DNA of 8,271 nt from Patulibacter sp. (GCA_031119595.1 JAVHXX010000189.1:1-8271); one strand, 5' to 3'; positions 1 to 6,894 are shown, counted from the first letter of the stretch. Translations and numbers: made by a program. Notes: a model not told the origin generated them from the sequence alone.

Positions 1-10
1 GTCTCCGCCG

Positions 11-66
11 CCGACCCGCCGACCCGCCGACCCGCCGACCCGCCGACCCGCCGACCCGCCGACCCG
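11..66. repeat. 8-bp tandem repeat, seven perfect copies of CCGACCCG
   Basis: Seven uninterrupted copies of CCGACCCG occupy this stretch, followed by decayed copies to about position 90. Because 8 is not a multiple of 3, all three forward frames read the same repeating peptide (permutations of RRPADPPT), so open frames here are not evidence of coding. The minus strand reads GGG-N5-GGG repeatedly, which fits a G-quadruplex motif. It may be the 3' end of an upstream gene cut by the window edge, or an intergenic microsatellite; the sequence does not decide. Confidence 0.9.
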
Positions 67-194
67 GCGAGCCGCCGCCCCGCCGACCGCCCCCGCGCCC
101 CTCGACCACTGCTCCGAGTCGCCCCGAAGCGCCTCGACACCTGCTGGCCGCCTGCAACCGGACACCCGCTCTCGGCGTCCAGTTCCGCAAGTGG

Positions 195-212
195 GGCCGA
201 TCGGCCTAGGCC
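195..212. repeat. Two overlapping palindromes, GGCCGATCGGCC and GGCCTAGGCC
   Basis: A perfect 12-bp palindrome (195-206) overlaps a perfect 10-bp palindrome (203-212) by four bases. They lie between two direct copies of GGCGTCCAGT (174-183 and 217-226). This could be a binding site for a dimeric regulator, but GC-rich palindromes arise easily by chance in such a genome and no matching regulator is visible. Confidence 0.4.
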
Positions 213-308
213 GTCTGGCGTCCAGTGCGGCGGTCATCCTGACGCGCCAGATTCGGCGGGCGCATCGGACGCACGGAAGCGCGAACGGCCCCATTTCTCG
301 GGCGTTTT

Positions 309-385
309 CGGGGGACGGCCGGAGGCGGTTCCCCCGCTACGACACAACGCTCCGCTTTCCTGCAACGGCCTGTGCAGGCGGGGGA
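309..385. repeat. Inverted repeats with two mutually exclusive pairings
   Basis: CGGGGGA at 309-315 is complementary to TCCCCCG at 330-336 (7 bp, 14-nt loop). TCCCCCGC at 330-337 is equally complementary to GCGGGGGA at 378-385 (8 bp), and that longer pairing would enclose a further hairpin, CCTGCA (359-364) with TGCAGG (373-378). CGGGGGAC itself is a direct repeat (309-316 and 379-386). No T-run follows either stem, so this is not a normal intrinsic terminator. It would act as an RNA switch only if transcription starts upstream of 309; otherwise it could be a DNA-level site or chance. Confidence 0.4.
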
Positions 386-441
386 CAGGGGTGTTGAGGC
401 CATGGCAAACGCTCGTCCACGCCATCACACCGAATTGATCC

Positions 442-469
442 TCAAGAGTAGTGATGTAACCACCGACAG
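442..469 (+). promoter_or_regulatory. Candidate sigma-28 (FliA/WhiG-type) promoter of the flagellar operon
   Basis: TCAAGAGT (442-449) and ACCGACAG (462-469) resemble the sigma-28 elements TAAAGTTT and GCCGATAA, separated by 12 bases where 11 is usual. The pair lies in the only AT-richer patch of the upstream region (about 421-475) and 73 bp before flgB. Transcription would start near 476, giving a leader of roughly 65 nt. Sigma-28 control of flagellar genes is well known, although in enteric bacteria rod genes are class 2 rather than sigma-28 genes. The call rests on motif resemblance and position only. Confidence 0.45.
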
Positions 470-542
470 ATTGAAGGAGGGTGCCAGGGATCGGCGCCCG
501 TGAGACCCAAGGAGGGGCACCCCGGACTTCGAGCCGCTCTTC

Positions 543-923
543 ATGGATCTCTTCGACACCACGCAAATCGCCCTCCAGCGCGCCATCGCGGGTACGTCCC
601 TGCGACAGAGCGCCCTCGCTTCGAACCTCGCGAACGCCGACACCCCGGGCTACCAGCGCCAGGACGTCGACTTCCACTCCGCGCTCAAGAGCGCACTCGC
701 GATGCAGGGCAGCTCGCCCGCACAGAGCATGGCCGCGGTCAACGCCGTCCGGCCGAGCATCACCGCCGACAGCACGGCGGCCCTCCGCTACGACGGGTCG
801 AACATCGACGTCGACAAGGAGAACGCCGCCATGGCCGAGAACGGCACCGAGCAGGAGGCGCTCGTCGATGTCTCCAAGGCTCGCCTGACCATCCTTCGCA
901 CGGCCCTGGGGGTCTCGCAGTGA
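543..923 (+). CDS. flgB: Flagellar proximal rod protein FlgB
   Basis: This 126-residue protein forms part of the proximal rod that crosses the periplasm or cell wall between the MS ring and the distal rod. It is exported by the flagellar type III apparatus without a cleaved signal peptide. The start MDLFDTTQIALQRAI and the rod signature NLANADTPGY (residues 28-37) followed by QRQDVDF are typical of FlgB, as is the end KARLTILRTALG. Length is normal for the family. ATG 543 is the only usable start, because the frame closes with TGA at 501-503 and holds no other ATG, GTG or TTG between. No Shine-Dalgarno sequence lies at normal distance; the nearest good one, AAGGAGGGG at 509-517, is about 25 nt away. 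It is the first gene of the operon and its stop overlaps the flgC start (GTGA). Confidence 0.95.
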   Translation: MDLFDTTQIALQRAIAGTSLRQSALASNLANADTPGYQRQDVDFHSALKSALAMQGSSPAQSMAAVNAVRPSITADSTAALRYDGSNIDVDKENAAMAENGTEQEALVDVSKARLTILRTALGVSQ

Positions 924-1399
924 GCTTCTTCGGATCCCTCCAGATCTCCGCCACCGGCATGTCGGCCGAGCGGACCCGCATGGACGTCGCGTCCGAGAAC
1001 CTCGCGAACGCGAACTCGACCAGCGGCCCGAACGGCGCCTACCACCGCAAGGAGGTCGCGCTGCGCAGCACGTCCGGCACCGGTGGCTTCGCCCAGGCGC
1101 TCGCGAACGTCGCGAACATCCAGGGCACCGGCGGCATCGGTTCCACGAACTCGAGCATCGGCACCACCGCCGGTGGCGTCGAGGTCGCGGCGATCGTCGA
1201 CGACAAGACCCCGAACCGCCTGGTCTACGACCCGGGACACCCCGATGCGAACGCGAAGGGATACGTCTCGATGCCGAACGTGAACCCGGTCACCGAGATG
1301 ACCGACCTCATCAGCTCGTCCCGCGCCTATGAGGCGAACGTCAACGCCATGCAGACGAGCAAGACGATGATCAGCCGCGTCATGGACATCCTCAAGTGA
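920..1399 (+). CDS. flgC: Flagellar basal-body rod protein FlgC
   Basis: FlgC is a second proximal rod subunit, secreted through the flagellar export gate and stacked with FlgB. The 159-residue product shows the N-terminal rod motif NLANANST (residues 27-34) and the FlgC-specific block DPGHPDA...GYVSMPNVN (104-122), followed by the helical SRAYEANV region that packs into the rod. GTG 920 is chosen because it overlaps the flgB stop by 4 nt and gives the canonical start MSFFGSLQISATGMSAERTRM. Upstream in-frame codons run inside flgB and give no family match. The protein is a little longer than many FlgCs owing to a Gly/Thr/Ser/Asn-rich stretch around residues 70-90, in the usually variable middle. 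Translation is probably coupled to flgB. Confidence 0.95.
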   Translation: MSFFGSLQISATGMSAERTRMDVASENLANANSTSGPNGAYHRKEVALRSTSGTGGFAQALANVANIQGTGGIGSTNSSIGTTAGGVEVAAIVDDKTPNRLVYDPGHPDANAKGYVSMPNVNPVTEMTDLISSSRAYEANVNAMQTSKTMISRVMDILK

Positions 1400-1710
1400 G
1401 CGTCGTCCCCGTCGATCCGAGCTTCGCCACCGGCGGAGCGGAATGGAACATCTCGGGCGTCGGCTCGGCCACGGGCAGCAGCTCGCCGGCCGGCGGCTTC
1501 GGCCAGATGCTGGGCAACCAGATCCAGAACGTCGCCAACGCGCAGACCGACGCCGCTGGCCAGTCGCAGGCCCTCGCCGACGGCACCGCCACGGACCCGT
1601 CCGACGTCGTGATGTCGGTCGAGCGTGCGCAGCTCGAGATGCAGATGGCGACGACCTTCCGCAACAAGGGTGTCGAAGCCATCCAAGAGATCATGCGGAC
1701 GCAGGTCTAA
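1396..1710 (+). CDS. fliE: Flagellar hook-basal body protein FliE
   Basis: FliE is the small adaptor between the MS ring (FliF) and the proximal rod, and an early substrate of the export apparatus. The 104-residue product has the conserved C-terminal half with DVVMSVERAQLEMQM and the ending RNKGVEAIQEIMRTQV, diagnostic of FliE. The first 35 or so residues are Gly/Ser-rich and variable, as usual. GTG 1396 overlaps the flgC stop in a GTGA junction. No strong Shine-Dalgarno is seen, so reinitiation after flgC is likely. The stop is TAA at 1708-1710, three nucleotides before the fliF start. The flgB-flgC-fliE order is the classic one. Confidence 0.95.
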   Translation: MSVVPVDPSFATGGAEWNISGVGSATGSSSPAGGFGQMLGNQIQNVANAQTDAAGQSQALADGTATDPSDVVMSVERAQLEMQMATTFRNKGVEAIQEIMRTQV

Positions 1711-1713
1711 CCC

Positions 1714-3263
1714 GTGAACATCCAGGCAATCTTCAGGGAGATGACCCCGCGGGCCCGCATCGGGCTCGCCGCGGCCGTCCTCGGCGTCGTCGCGGTCAGC
1801 TTCTTCCTGCTCAAGATGGCGACCGCCCCGAGCTACCAGACGATCATGACCGGCATGTCGGGGACGACGCCGGGCAGCGGACGCGTGCAGCTTCCCGGCT
1901 TCGTGGCGTGAGCTACGAGCTGCAGAACGCCGGCACCGCCCTGGCGGTCAAGAGCGCGGATCTCGGCTCGGCCAAGGTCGCCCTCGCGACGGCGGGCGTC
2001 AACACCGGCGCCGGCACGAAGCCCGGCATGGAGCTCCTCGACAACCAGAAGCTCGGCGCCTCCGACTTCCAGCAGCAGGTCACCTACCAGCGCGCGCTCG
2101 AGGGTGAGATCGCGAACACGATCAGCCAGATCGACGGCGTCGACGGTGCCGACGTGCAGCTCACGCTCCCCGAGGACAAGCTCTTCTCCGACGACTCGAC
2201 GCCCGCCACCGCGGCCGTCCTGCTCTCCGGCGGCACCAGCCTCGACCCGAGCGCGGTGCGCGGCATCGCCAGCCTCGTCTCCTCCAGCGTGACCGGCCTC
2301 TCGACCGACAAGGTGACCATCACCGACGGCAACGGCGAGCTCCTGTGGCCCACGGCCGACAGCGGCACCGGTGGCTCCGCGAACGCGAAGGCCGCGGCGG
2401 AAGCCCGGTACGACGCGAGCATCGAGTCGAGCGTCAACGCGATGCTCAACCGCACGCTCGGCCCGAACAAGGCCAGCGTGCAGGTCTCGACCGACCTCAA
2501 CATGAACGAGGCCAACACCGAGCAGCTCGCCTACGCCGCGAAGGGCACGCCCCTGCAGCAGAGCGTCGACGACGAGACCCTCGCCGGCACCACGCCCGGT
2601 GGCGGCACGAGCGGCACCGCGGCCAACATCGCGGGCTCGACCGCGGCGGGCGCCGGCAACGGCAGCAACTACCAGCACAAGACCACGACGAGCACCTTCG
2701 GCGTCGGCAAGACCGTGACGAAGACGAAGGTCGCCCCGGGCGCGGTCAACAAGATGCAGGTCGCCCTGATCATGGACACATCGATCCCGGCGGCCACCCA
2801 GGCGAGCCTCACCAAGATGGTCAGCGCGGCAGCCGGTCTGAACACGGCCCGCGGCGACACGATCACGCCGACGGCGCTCAAGTTCGCGACCACGACGGTG
2901 GCGAAGAAGTCGCCGCTCCCGATCACGCCAACCGGCATCATCGGGATGCTCAAGTACATCCTCGCGGGCCTCGCCGCCCTGGTGTTCCTCGTGCTCGCCA
3001 GCCGCGCCCTGCGCCGCCGTGAGTCGAGCGAGCTCGGCGAGCCGAAGTGGCTCTCCGAGATCGAGTCGCCGCGGCCGCTGTCCGAGCTCGTCGCCTCGCT
3101 CGAAGGCGGCGGTGCCCTCGGCGCCGGCGCGACCGGCGAGATGGGCGCCCTCGGGGCCGGCGAAGCCGCCAACCCGCGTGAGCAGCTCGCGGCCGTCGCC
3201 GCCCAGGATCCGGAGCGCCTCGCCCGCCAGCTGCGCCAGTGGATGACGGAGAGTGACGCGTGA
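1714..3263 (+). pseudogene. fliF: Flagellar MS-ring protein FliF, interrupted by a frameshift near 1860
   Basis: FliF forms the membrane MS ring on which the rod, C-ring and export gate are built. GTG 1714 opens a frame giving MNIQAIFREMTPRAR, a first membrane helix (residues 16-33) and the family motif PSYQTIMTGMS, then stops with TGA at 1909-1911. The rest is in the frame one base back: GVSYELQNAGTALAV (from 1905), the ring-building domain with ALEGEIANTI and GADVQLTLPEDKLF, a low-complexity Gly/Ala/Thr linker (about 2590-2660), a second membrane helix (about 2955-3005) and the C-terminal FliG-binding segment DPERLARQLRQWM. Restoring one base in the GGGG run at 1860-1863 would give about 516 residues, a plausible FliF length. 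The 14 codons after the shift fit the family poorly, so more than one indel is possible. This is either a sequence error or a recently broken gene. The stop overlaps fliG by 4 nt. Confidence 0.9.
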
Positions 3264-4357
3264 CCCAGCCGCTGTCCGTCGTACCCGGCATGGAAATGCC
3301 CGGCTCCGGCCTCCAGGCGGTCGCCGCCGCGGCCGGCAACGCCGGTGGCCAGGGCCTGACGAAGGCCGCCATGGCCCTCATCGCCCTCGGTACCGAAGCC
3401 GCCGCCGAGGTCCTCAAGCATCTGCCCGAGGACCAGGCCGAGCGCCTCTCCGCGGAGATGGCCACGCTCGACACGATCGACCCGGACATGCTCGACGCGG
3501 TGTCCGCCGACCTCGTCGCGGACGTCGGCCCGGCCGACCAGATCCGCGGTGGCATCACCTTCACCCGCGACGTGCTCGTGCGCGTGGTGGGGGAGGAGCG
3601 CGCCGACGAGCTCATCGCCCGCTTCATGGGCGCCGAGTCCAAACCGCTCGACTTCATGCGGCTCATGTCCGCACAGGAGATCGGCGCGCTGCTCGAGGGT
3701 GAGTCGCCGCAGACGATCGCGCTCGTCACCGTGAACGTGAAGGCGTCGATGTCGGGCCAGGTGCTCGACATGCTCGAGCCCAAGCTCCAGGCCGAGGTCG
3801 CGCACCGCGTCGCCACCCTCGGGCCGGTCGAGCCGCGCCTGATGATGGACATCGACCGGGGCCTGCGCGAGAAGCATGCCGCCGGCGTGCAGACGAGCGA
3901 CGGCGAGGAGGCCGCGTCGGGCGTCGAGGTGCTCGCCGCGATCCTCCAGGGCGCCGGCCGCGCCACCGAGCGCCAGGTGCTCGGCGGCCTCACCGAGGTC
4001 GACGAGGAGCTCGCCCAGGCCGTCCGCGACCGCATGTTCACCTTCGAGGACGTGCCGAAACTCAGCGACAAGGACCTCCAGATGGTCCTTCGCGACGTCG
4101 ACCAGAAGGACCTCGTCATCGCCCTGCGCGGCGCACCGGACGAGCTCATGGAACGCGTCATCTCGAACATGTCACAGCGTGCGGGCGAGACCCTGCGCGA
4201 GGAGATCGGCATGCAGCAGCCGATGAAGCGTGCCGTCGTCGAAGAGGCCCAGACCGCGGTCGTCTCCGCGATCCGCGCGCTCGACGAGGCCGGATCGATC
4301 ACCCTGCCCGGCGGTCCGCCTGCCGGCCCCGGTGAGGAAGTGGAGGAGCTCCTGTGA
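3260..4357 (+). CDS. fliG: Flagellar motor switch protein FliG
   Basis: FliG sits on the cytoplasmic face of the MS ring and converts stator ion flow into torque. The 365-residue product has the N-terminal FliF-binding domain (TKAAMALIALGTEAAAEVLKHL), the middle domain with SAQEIGALLEGESPQTIAL, and the C-terminal torque domain (MFTFEDVPKLSDKDLQMVLRDVD, SNMSQRAGETLREEI). The acidic pair of the torque helix is present as EE in LREE. The usual EHPQ FliM-binding motif reads ESPQ (residues 148-151). GTG 3260 is preferred: it overlaps the fliF stop and has GGAGAG at 3248-3253. A Gly/Pro/Glu tail ends the protein. Translation would be coupled to fliF, and so may be affected if the fliF frameshift is real. 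FliM and FliN are not in this window. Confidence 0.96.
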   Translation: MTQPLSVVPGMEMPGSGLQAVAAAAGNAGGQGLTKAAMALIALGTEAAAEVLKHLPEDQAERLSAEMATLDTIDPDMLDAVSADLVADVGPADQIRGGITFTRDVLVRVVGEERADELIARFMGAESKPLDFMRLMSAQEIGALLEGESPQTIALVTVNVKASMSGQVLDMLEPKLQAEVAHRVATLGPVEPRLMMDIDRGLREKHAAGVQTSDGEEAASGVEVLAAILQGAGRATERQVLGGLTEVDEELAQAVRDRMFTFEDVPKLSDKDLQMVLRDVDQKDLVIALRGAPDELMERVISNMSQRAGETLREEIGMQQPMKRAVVEEAQTAVVSAIRALDEAGSITLPGGPPAGPGEEVEELL

Positions 4358-4944
4358 GCAACCGATTCCAGCTCCCGACCCTCGAACCGCTGCGTCCCGT
4401 CGAGACGCTGTCGCCCGAGAACGAGCGTGCGCTCCAAGACCGCGAGCGCGCCGCCGCACGGGCCGAGGGCTACGCCGAGGGCAAGGCTGAAGCTCAGGCT
4501 GAGGTCTATGAAGCGATGGCGAACGCCGTCGCCGCGCTGCAGCACGCCGCCGTCGAGCTCAGCGAGCGCCGCGACGCGCTCTGCGCCGCCGTCGAGCCGG
4601 CCGCGATCTCCCTTGCCCTCCAAGGCGCGGAGCAGGTCGTCGGTGCCGCGCTCGAGGTACAACCCGACCTCATCCAGCACGCCGCGCGCGGCGCGCTCCG
4701 CCGGCTCGTCGACCGCGAGAAGGTCACGATCCTCGTCAATCCCGACGACCTCGAGACCATGCGCGAGGTGTCGGTCGAACTCGCCGAGCAGCTCGGCGGC
4801 ATCGAGTCCCTCGAGGTGCAGGCCGAGCGCCGTGTCGCACCCGGCGGCGTGATCGTGCAGACCCCGGTCGGTGACGTCGACGCCCGCGTCGACACCCGCC
4901 TCGCCCAGCTCGGAGACGTCGTCCGCGATGCCCTCGCTCGCTGA
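4354..4944 (+). CDS. fliH: Flagellar export stator protein FliH
   Basis: FliH dimers bind the N terminus of the ATPase FliI and link it to the C-ring, regulating ATP use in flagellar export. The 196-residue product is weakly conserved, as FliH is. It shows the alanine/glutamate-rich helical stretch with small-residue spacing (GYAEGKAEAQAEVYEAM, about 39-55), related to the GxxxG repeats of FliH. The C-terminal domain has VTILVNPDDLE and APGGVIVQTPVGDVDARVDTRL, which match the FliH/YscL family end. GTG 4354 overlaps the fliG stop (GTGA) and has a strong GGAGGAG at 4342-4348. The 3' end overlaps fliI by 17 nt. Position between fliG and fliI supports the assignment. Confidence 0.92.
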   Translation: MSNRFQLPTLEPLRPVETLSPENERALQDRERAAARAEGYAEGKAEAQAEVYEAMANAVAALQHAAVELSERRDALCAAVEPAAISLALQGAEQVVGAALEVQPDLIQHAARGALRRLVDREKVTILVNPDDLETMREVSVELAEQLGGIESLEVQAERRVAPGGVIVQTPVGDVDARVDTRLAQLGDVVRDALAR

Positions 4945-6421
4945 GCCGACCCCCGCACCCGCCGCGGACGAGATCATCGCCCGCTTCCAGGAGGCCCAGG
5001 GCGTCGTCTCGCGTGCCGACCTGCACCGCCCGCGCGGCCGCATCGTCGACCTCATCGGCCTGATCGTCGAAGCCACGGGTCTCAACGCCGAGGTCGGCGA
5101 GCTCTGCGAGCTCGAATCGGGCCGCCACGGTGCGCCCGTGCCTGCCGAGGTCGTCGGATTCCGCTCCGGCCGCACCCTCCTCATGCCGCTCGCCGAGCTG
5201 CGCGGCATCGGCCCCGGCCACGTCGTCACCCCGACCGGCCATCACCTCGACGTCGCCTGCTCGGACGAACTCCTCGGCACCGTCGTCGACGGGCTCGGCA
5301 AGCCGATCGACGGCATGGCGCCGCCCATCGCGAAGCGCCGCCCGATCGAGTCCGCGCCGCCGAACGCCATGACGCGCAAGCGCATCCACGACCGCATCAC
5401 CCTCGGCGTCCGCGCGCTCGACACCCTCATCCCGTGCGGCGAGGGTCAGCGCCTCGGCATCTTCGCCGGCTCCGGCGTCGGCAAGTCCTCGCTCATGGGC
5501 ATGATCGCCCGCTCCACCACCGCCGACGTGAACGTCCTCTGCCTCGTCGGCGAACGTGGCCGTGAGGTCCGCGAGTTCATCGAGCGCGACCTCGGCGACG
5601 CGATCCACCGCTCCGTCGTGGTCGTCGCCACCGGCGACCAACCCGCGCTCGTGCGCATCAAGGCCGCGCTCACCGCGACGGCGATCGCCGAACACTTCCG
5701 CGACCAGGGCAAGAACGTCGTCCTGATGATGGACTCGGTCACGCGCTTCGCGATGGCCCAGCGCGAGGTCGGCCTCGCGATCGGCGAGCCGCCGGCGACC
5801 CGCGGCTACACGCCGTCGGTGTTCGCGATGCTCCCGTAACTGCTCGAGCGCTCGGGCACCAGCGACGTCGGCTCGATCACGGGCCTGTACACGGTGCTCG
5901 TCGACGGCGACGACATGAACGAGCCGATCGCCGACGCGGTCCGTTCGATCCTGGACGGGCACATCGTCCTCACCCGCGAGCTCGCCCACACGGGGCACTA
6001 CCCGGCGGTCGACGTGCTCCAGTCCGTGAGCCGCCTCGTGAGCGAGATCGCGCCCGAGCCGGTCCGCGAGGCCGGGACCCGCGTCCGTGAACTGCTCGCC
6101 GCCTACCGTGACCAGCGCGACCTCATCGCGATCGGCGCCTACGAGCACGGCAGCAACCCCGTCGTCGACCGCGCGATCGCGATGAAGGACGACATCGACC
6201 GCTTCCTGAAGCAGCGCGCGACCGAGCCGAGTGGCCTCCATGACGCCGACGCCGCGCTGCTCGCGCTCGTCGAGAACGACCCCGGCTACGACCCGTACGT
6301 GTCGGCGCCCGGCCAGCCGATCACGGATGCCGACGTCGTCGGCGACGACGCGTGGCCGCCGCCGGAGATGGCGCCCGGCCCGTCCGCGATCCCGAGTCTC
6401 GACATCGGAGGTGGTTACTGA
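4928..6421 (+). pseudogene. fliI: Flagellum-specific export ATPase FliI, interrupted by an in-frame TAA
   Basis: FliI is the hexameric F1-like ATPase of the flagellar type III export apparatus. The first 303 codons hold the N-terminal beta-barrel region, the Walker A motif GSGVGKSS (residues 181-188, Lys186) and Walker B VVLMMD (Asp269). Codon 304 is TAA (5837-5839). The same frame then continues with LLERSG, GSITGLYTVLVDGDDMNEPIAD and the family signature PAVDVLQSVS (359-368), to TGA at 6419-6421. The truncated product would lack the C-terminal catalytic-interface region and be inactive. A single C-to-T change from CAA (Gln) explains the stop; error and real mutation are both possible. ATG 4928 gives MPSLAEPTPAP and overlaps fliH by 17 nt, with only a distant GGAG. 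The C terminus carries about 47 extra acidic/proline-rich residues beyond the usual end. Confidence 0.92.
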
Positions 6422-6894
6422 TGCCCCGCGATTTCAAGTTCCGGCTCGAGCCCGTGCTCGAACTCCGTGAGAAGGACGAGGAGCACGCCAAGGAGCAGCT
6501 CGCCATCACGATGCGCGTGCGCACGCAGAGCCGCGAGATGCTCGAGGCCGCCCGCGGTCTGATGGACAAGGCCGCCGACGCCGAGCGCGAGGCGAAGGCC
6601 AAGCCCACGACGGCCCGAGACCTCATGGCCCAGCAGCTGTGGCGGGAGCGCCTCGAGCGCTACAAGGTCCGCGCCGACGTGCAGCTCGAGGAGGCCGAGA
6701 CCGAGGTCGTCCTGAGCCGCAACGCGCTCATCGACGCCCACCAGCGCCGTGCCGCGATCGAGAAGCTCAAGGACATCAAGCGCGCCCAGCATTCGGCGAA
6801 GGTCGAGCACATGGAGGCCGCGGAGGCCGACGAGACCGCGCTCCGCCAGCACCACGCCCGCCACCGCGCGGCCGCCCGGAGGAAGCAGGCATGA
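6421..6894 (+). CDS. fliJ: Flagellar export protein FliJ
   Basis: FliJ is the coiled-coil stalk of the export ATPase, comparable to the gamma subunit of F1. It couples FliI to the gate protein FlhA and escorts chaperones. The 157-residue product is almost entirely helical, charged and rich in Ala, Glu, Arg and Lys. It begins FKFRLEPVLELREKDEEHAKEQLA, the recognisable N terminus of FliJ, and its length is close to the usual 145-150. The start ATG 6421 shares one base with the fliI stop (TGATG) and has a strong GGAGGTGG at 6407-6414; an earlier in-frame ATG at 6352 lies within fliI and adds non-homologous sequence. Primary sequence conservation of FliJ is low, so position directly after fliI carries much of the weight. 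Confidence 0.92.
   Translation: MPRDFKFRLEPVLELREKDEEHAKEQLAITMRVRTQSREMLEAARGLMDKAADAEREAKAKPTTARDLMAQQLWRERLERYKVRADVQLEEAETEVVLSRNALIDAHQRRAAIEKLKDIKRAQHSAKVEHMEAAEADETALRQHHARHRAAARRKQA

Larger units (their letters stand above)
67..440. other. Non-coding upstream region with no supportable gene
   Basis: No recognisable protein, tRNA or rRNA is seen on either strand. Two forward frames run open through most of it, one closing with TGA at 395-397, but the translations are arginine/proline-rich, match no family I know, and lack a ribosome-binding site. The third forward frame closes with TAG at 207-209 and could be the tail of a gene entering from the left. The region holds inverted repeats, listed separately, and is probably the regulatory space upstream of the flagellar operon. 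Confidence 0.6.

Noticed and set aside
1..90. CRISPR array
   Set aside because: The repeat is 8 bp, contiguous and without spacers.
309..336. Intrinsic terminator of an upstream gene
   Set aside because: The 7-bp stem has a 14-nt loop and no T-run on either strand in the right place.
191..397. Small + strand open frame upstream of flgB
   Set aside because: No ribosome-binding site, no recognisable protein, and several frames are open here simply because stop codons are rare in GC-rich DNA.
500..919. Upstream extension of flgC inside flgB
   Set aside because: The extension is out-of-frame flgB sequence. GTG 920 gives the normal FlgC start and overlaps the flgB stop.
1443..1860. Upstream open frame continuous with the main fliF frame
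   Set aside because: It is out-of-frame fliE and fliF 5' sequence. The FliF N terminus is clearly in the frame that starts at GTG 1714.
1855..1870. Programmed -1 frameshifting as explanation for fliF
   Set aside because: There is no canonical slippery heptamer, only GGGG, and the patch after it fits FliF poorly. No such mechanism is known to me for FliF, so error or mutation is simpler.
2950..5229. Very long open frame on the minus strand across fliF, fliG, fliH and fliI (and others nearby)
   Set aside because: Mirror of GC-rich coding sequence. The translation is Arg/Ser/Ala-rich with no family motif, while the + strand carries clear flagellar proteins throughout.
5837..5839. Stop-codon readthrough or recoding in fliI
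   Set aside because: UAA is the least leaky stop and the context shows no recoding element. Other genes in the window use TAA as a normal terminator (fliE, transglycosylase).
5894..6421. Separate gene for the second half of fliI, restarting at GTG 5894
   Set aside because: There is no ribosome-binding site, and the piece begins in the middle of the ATPase fold; it is the remainder of fliI.
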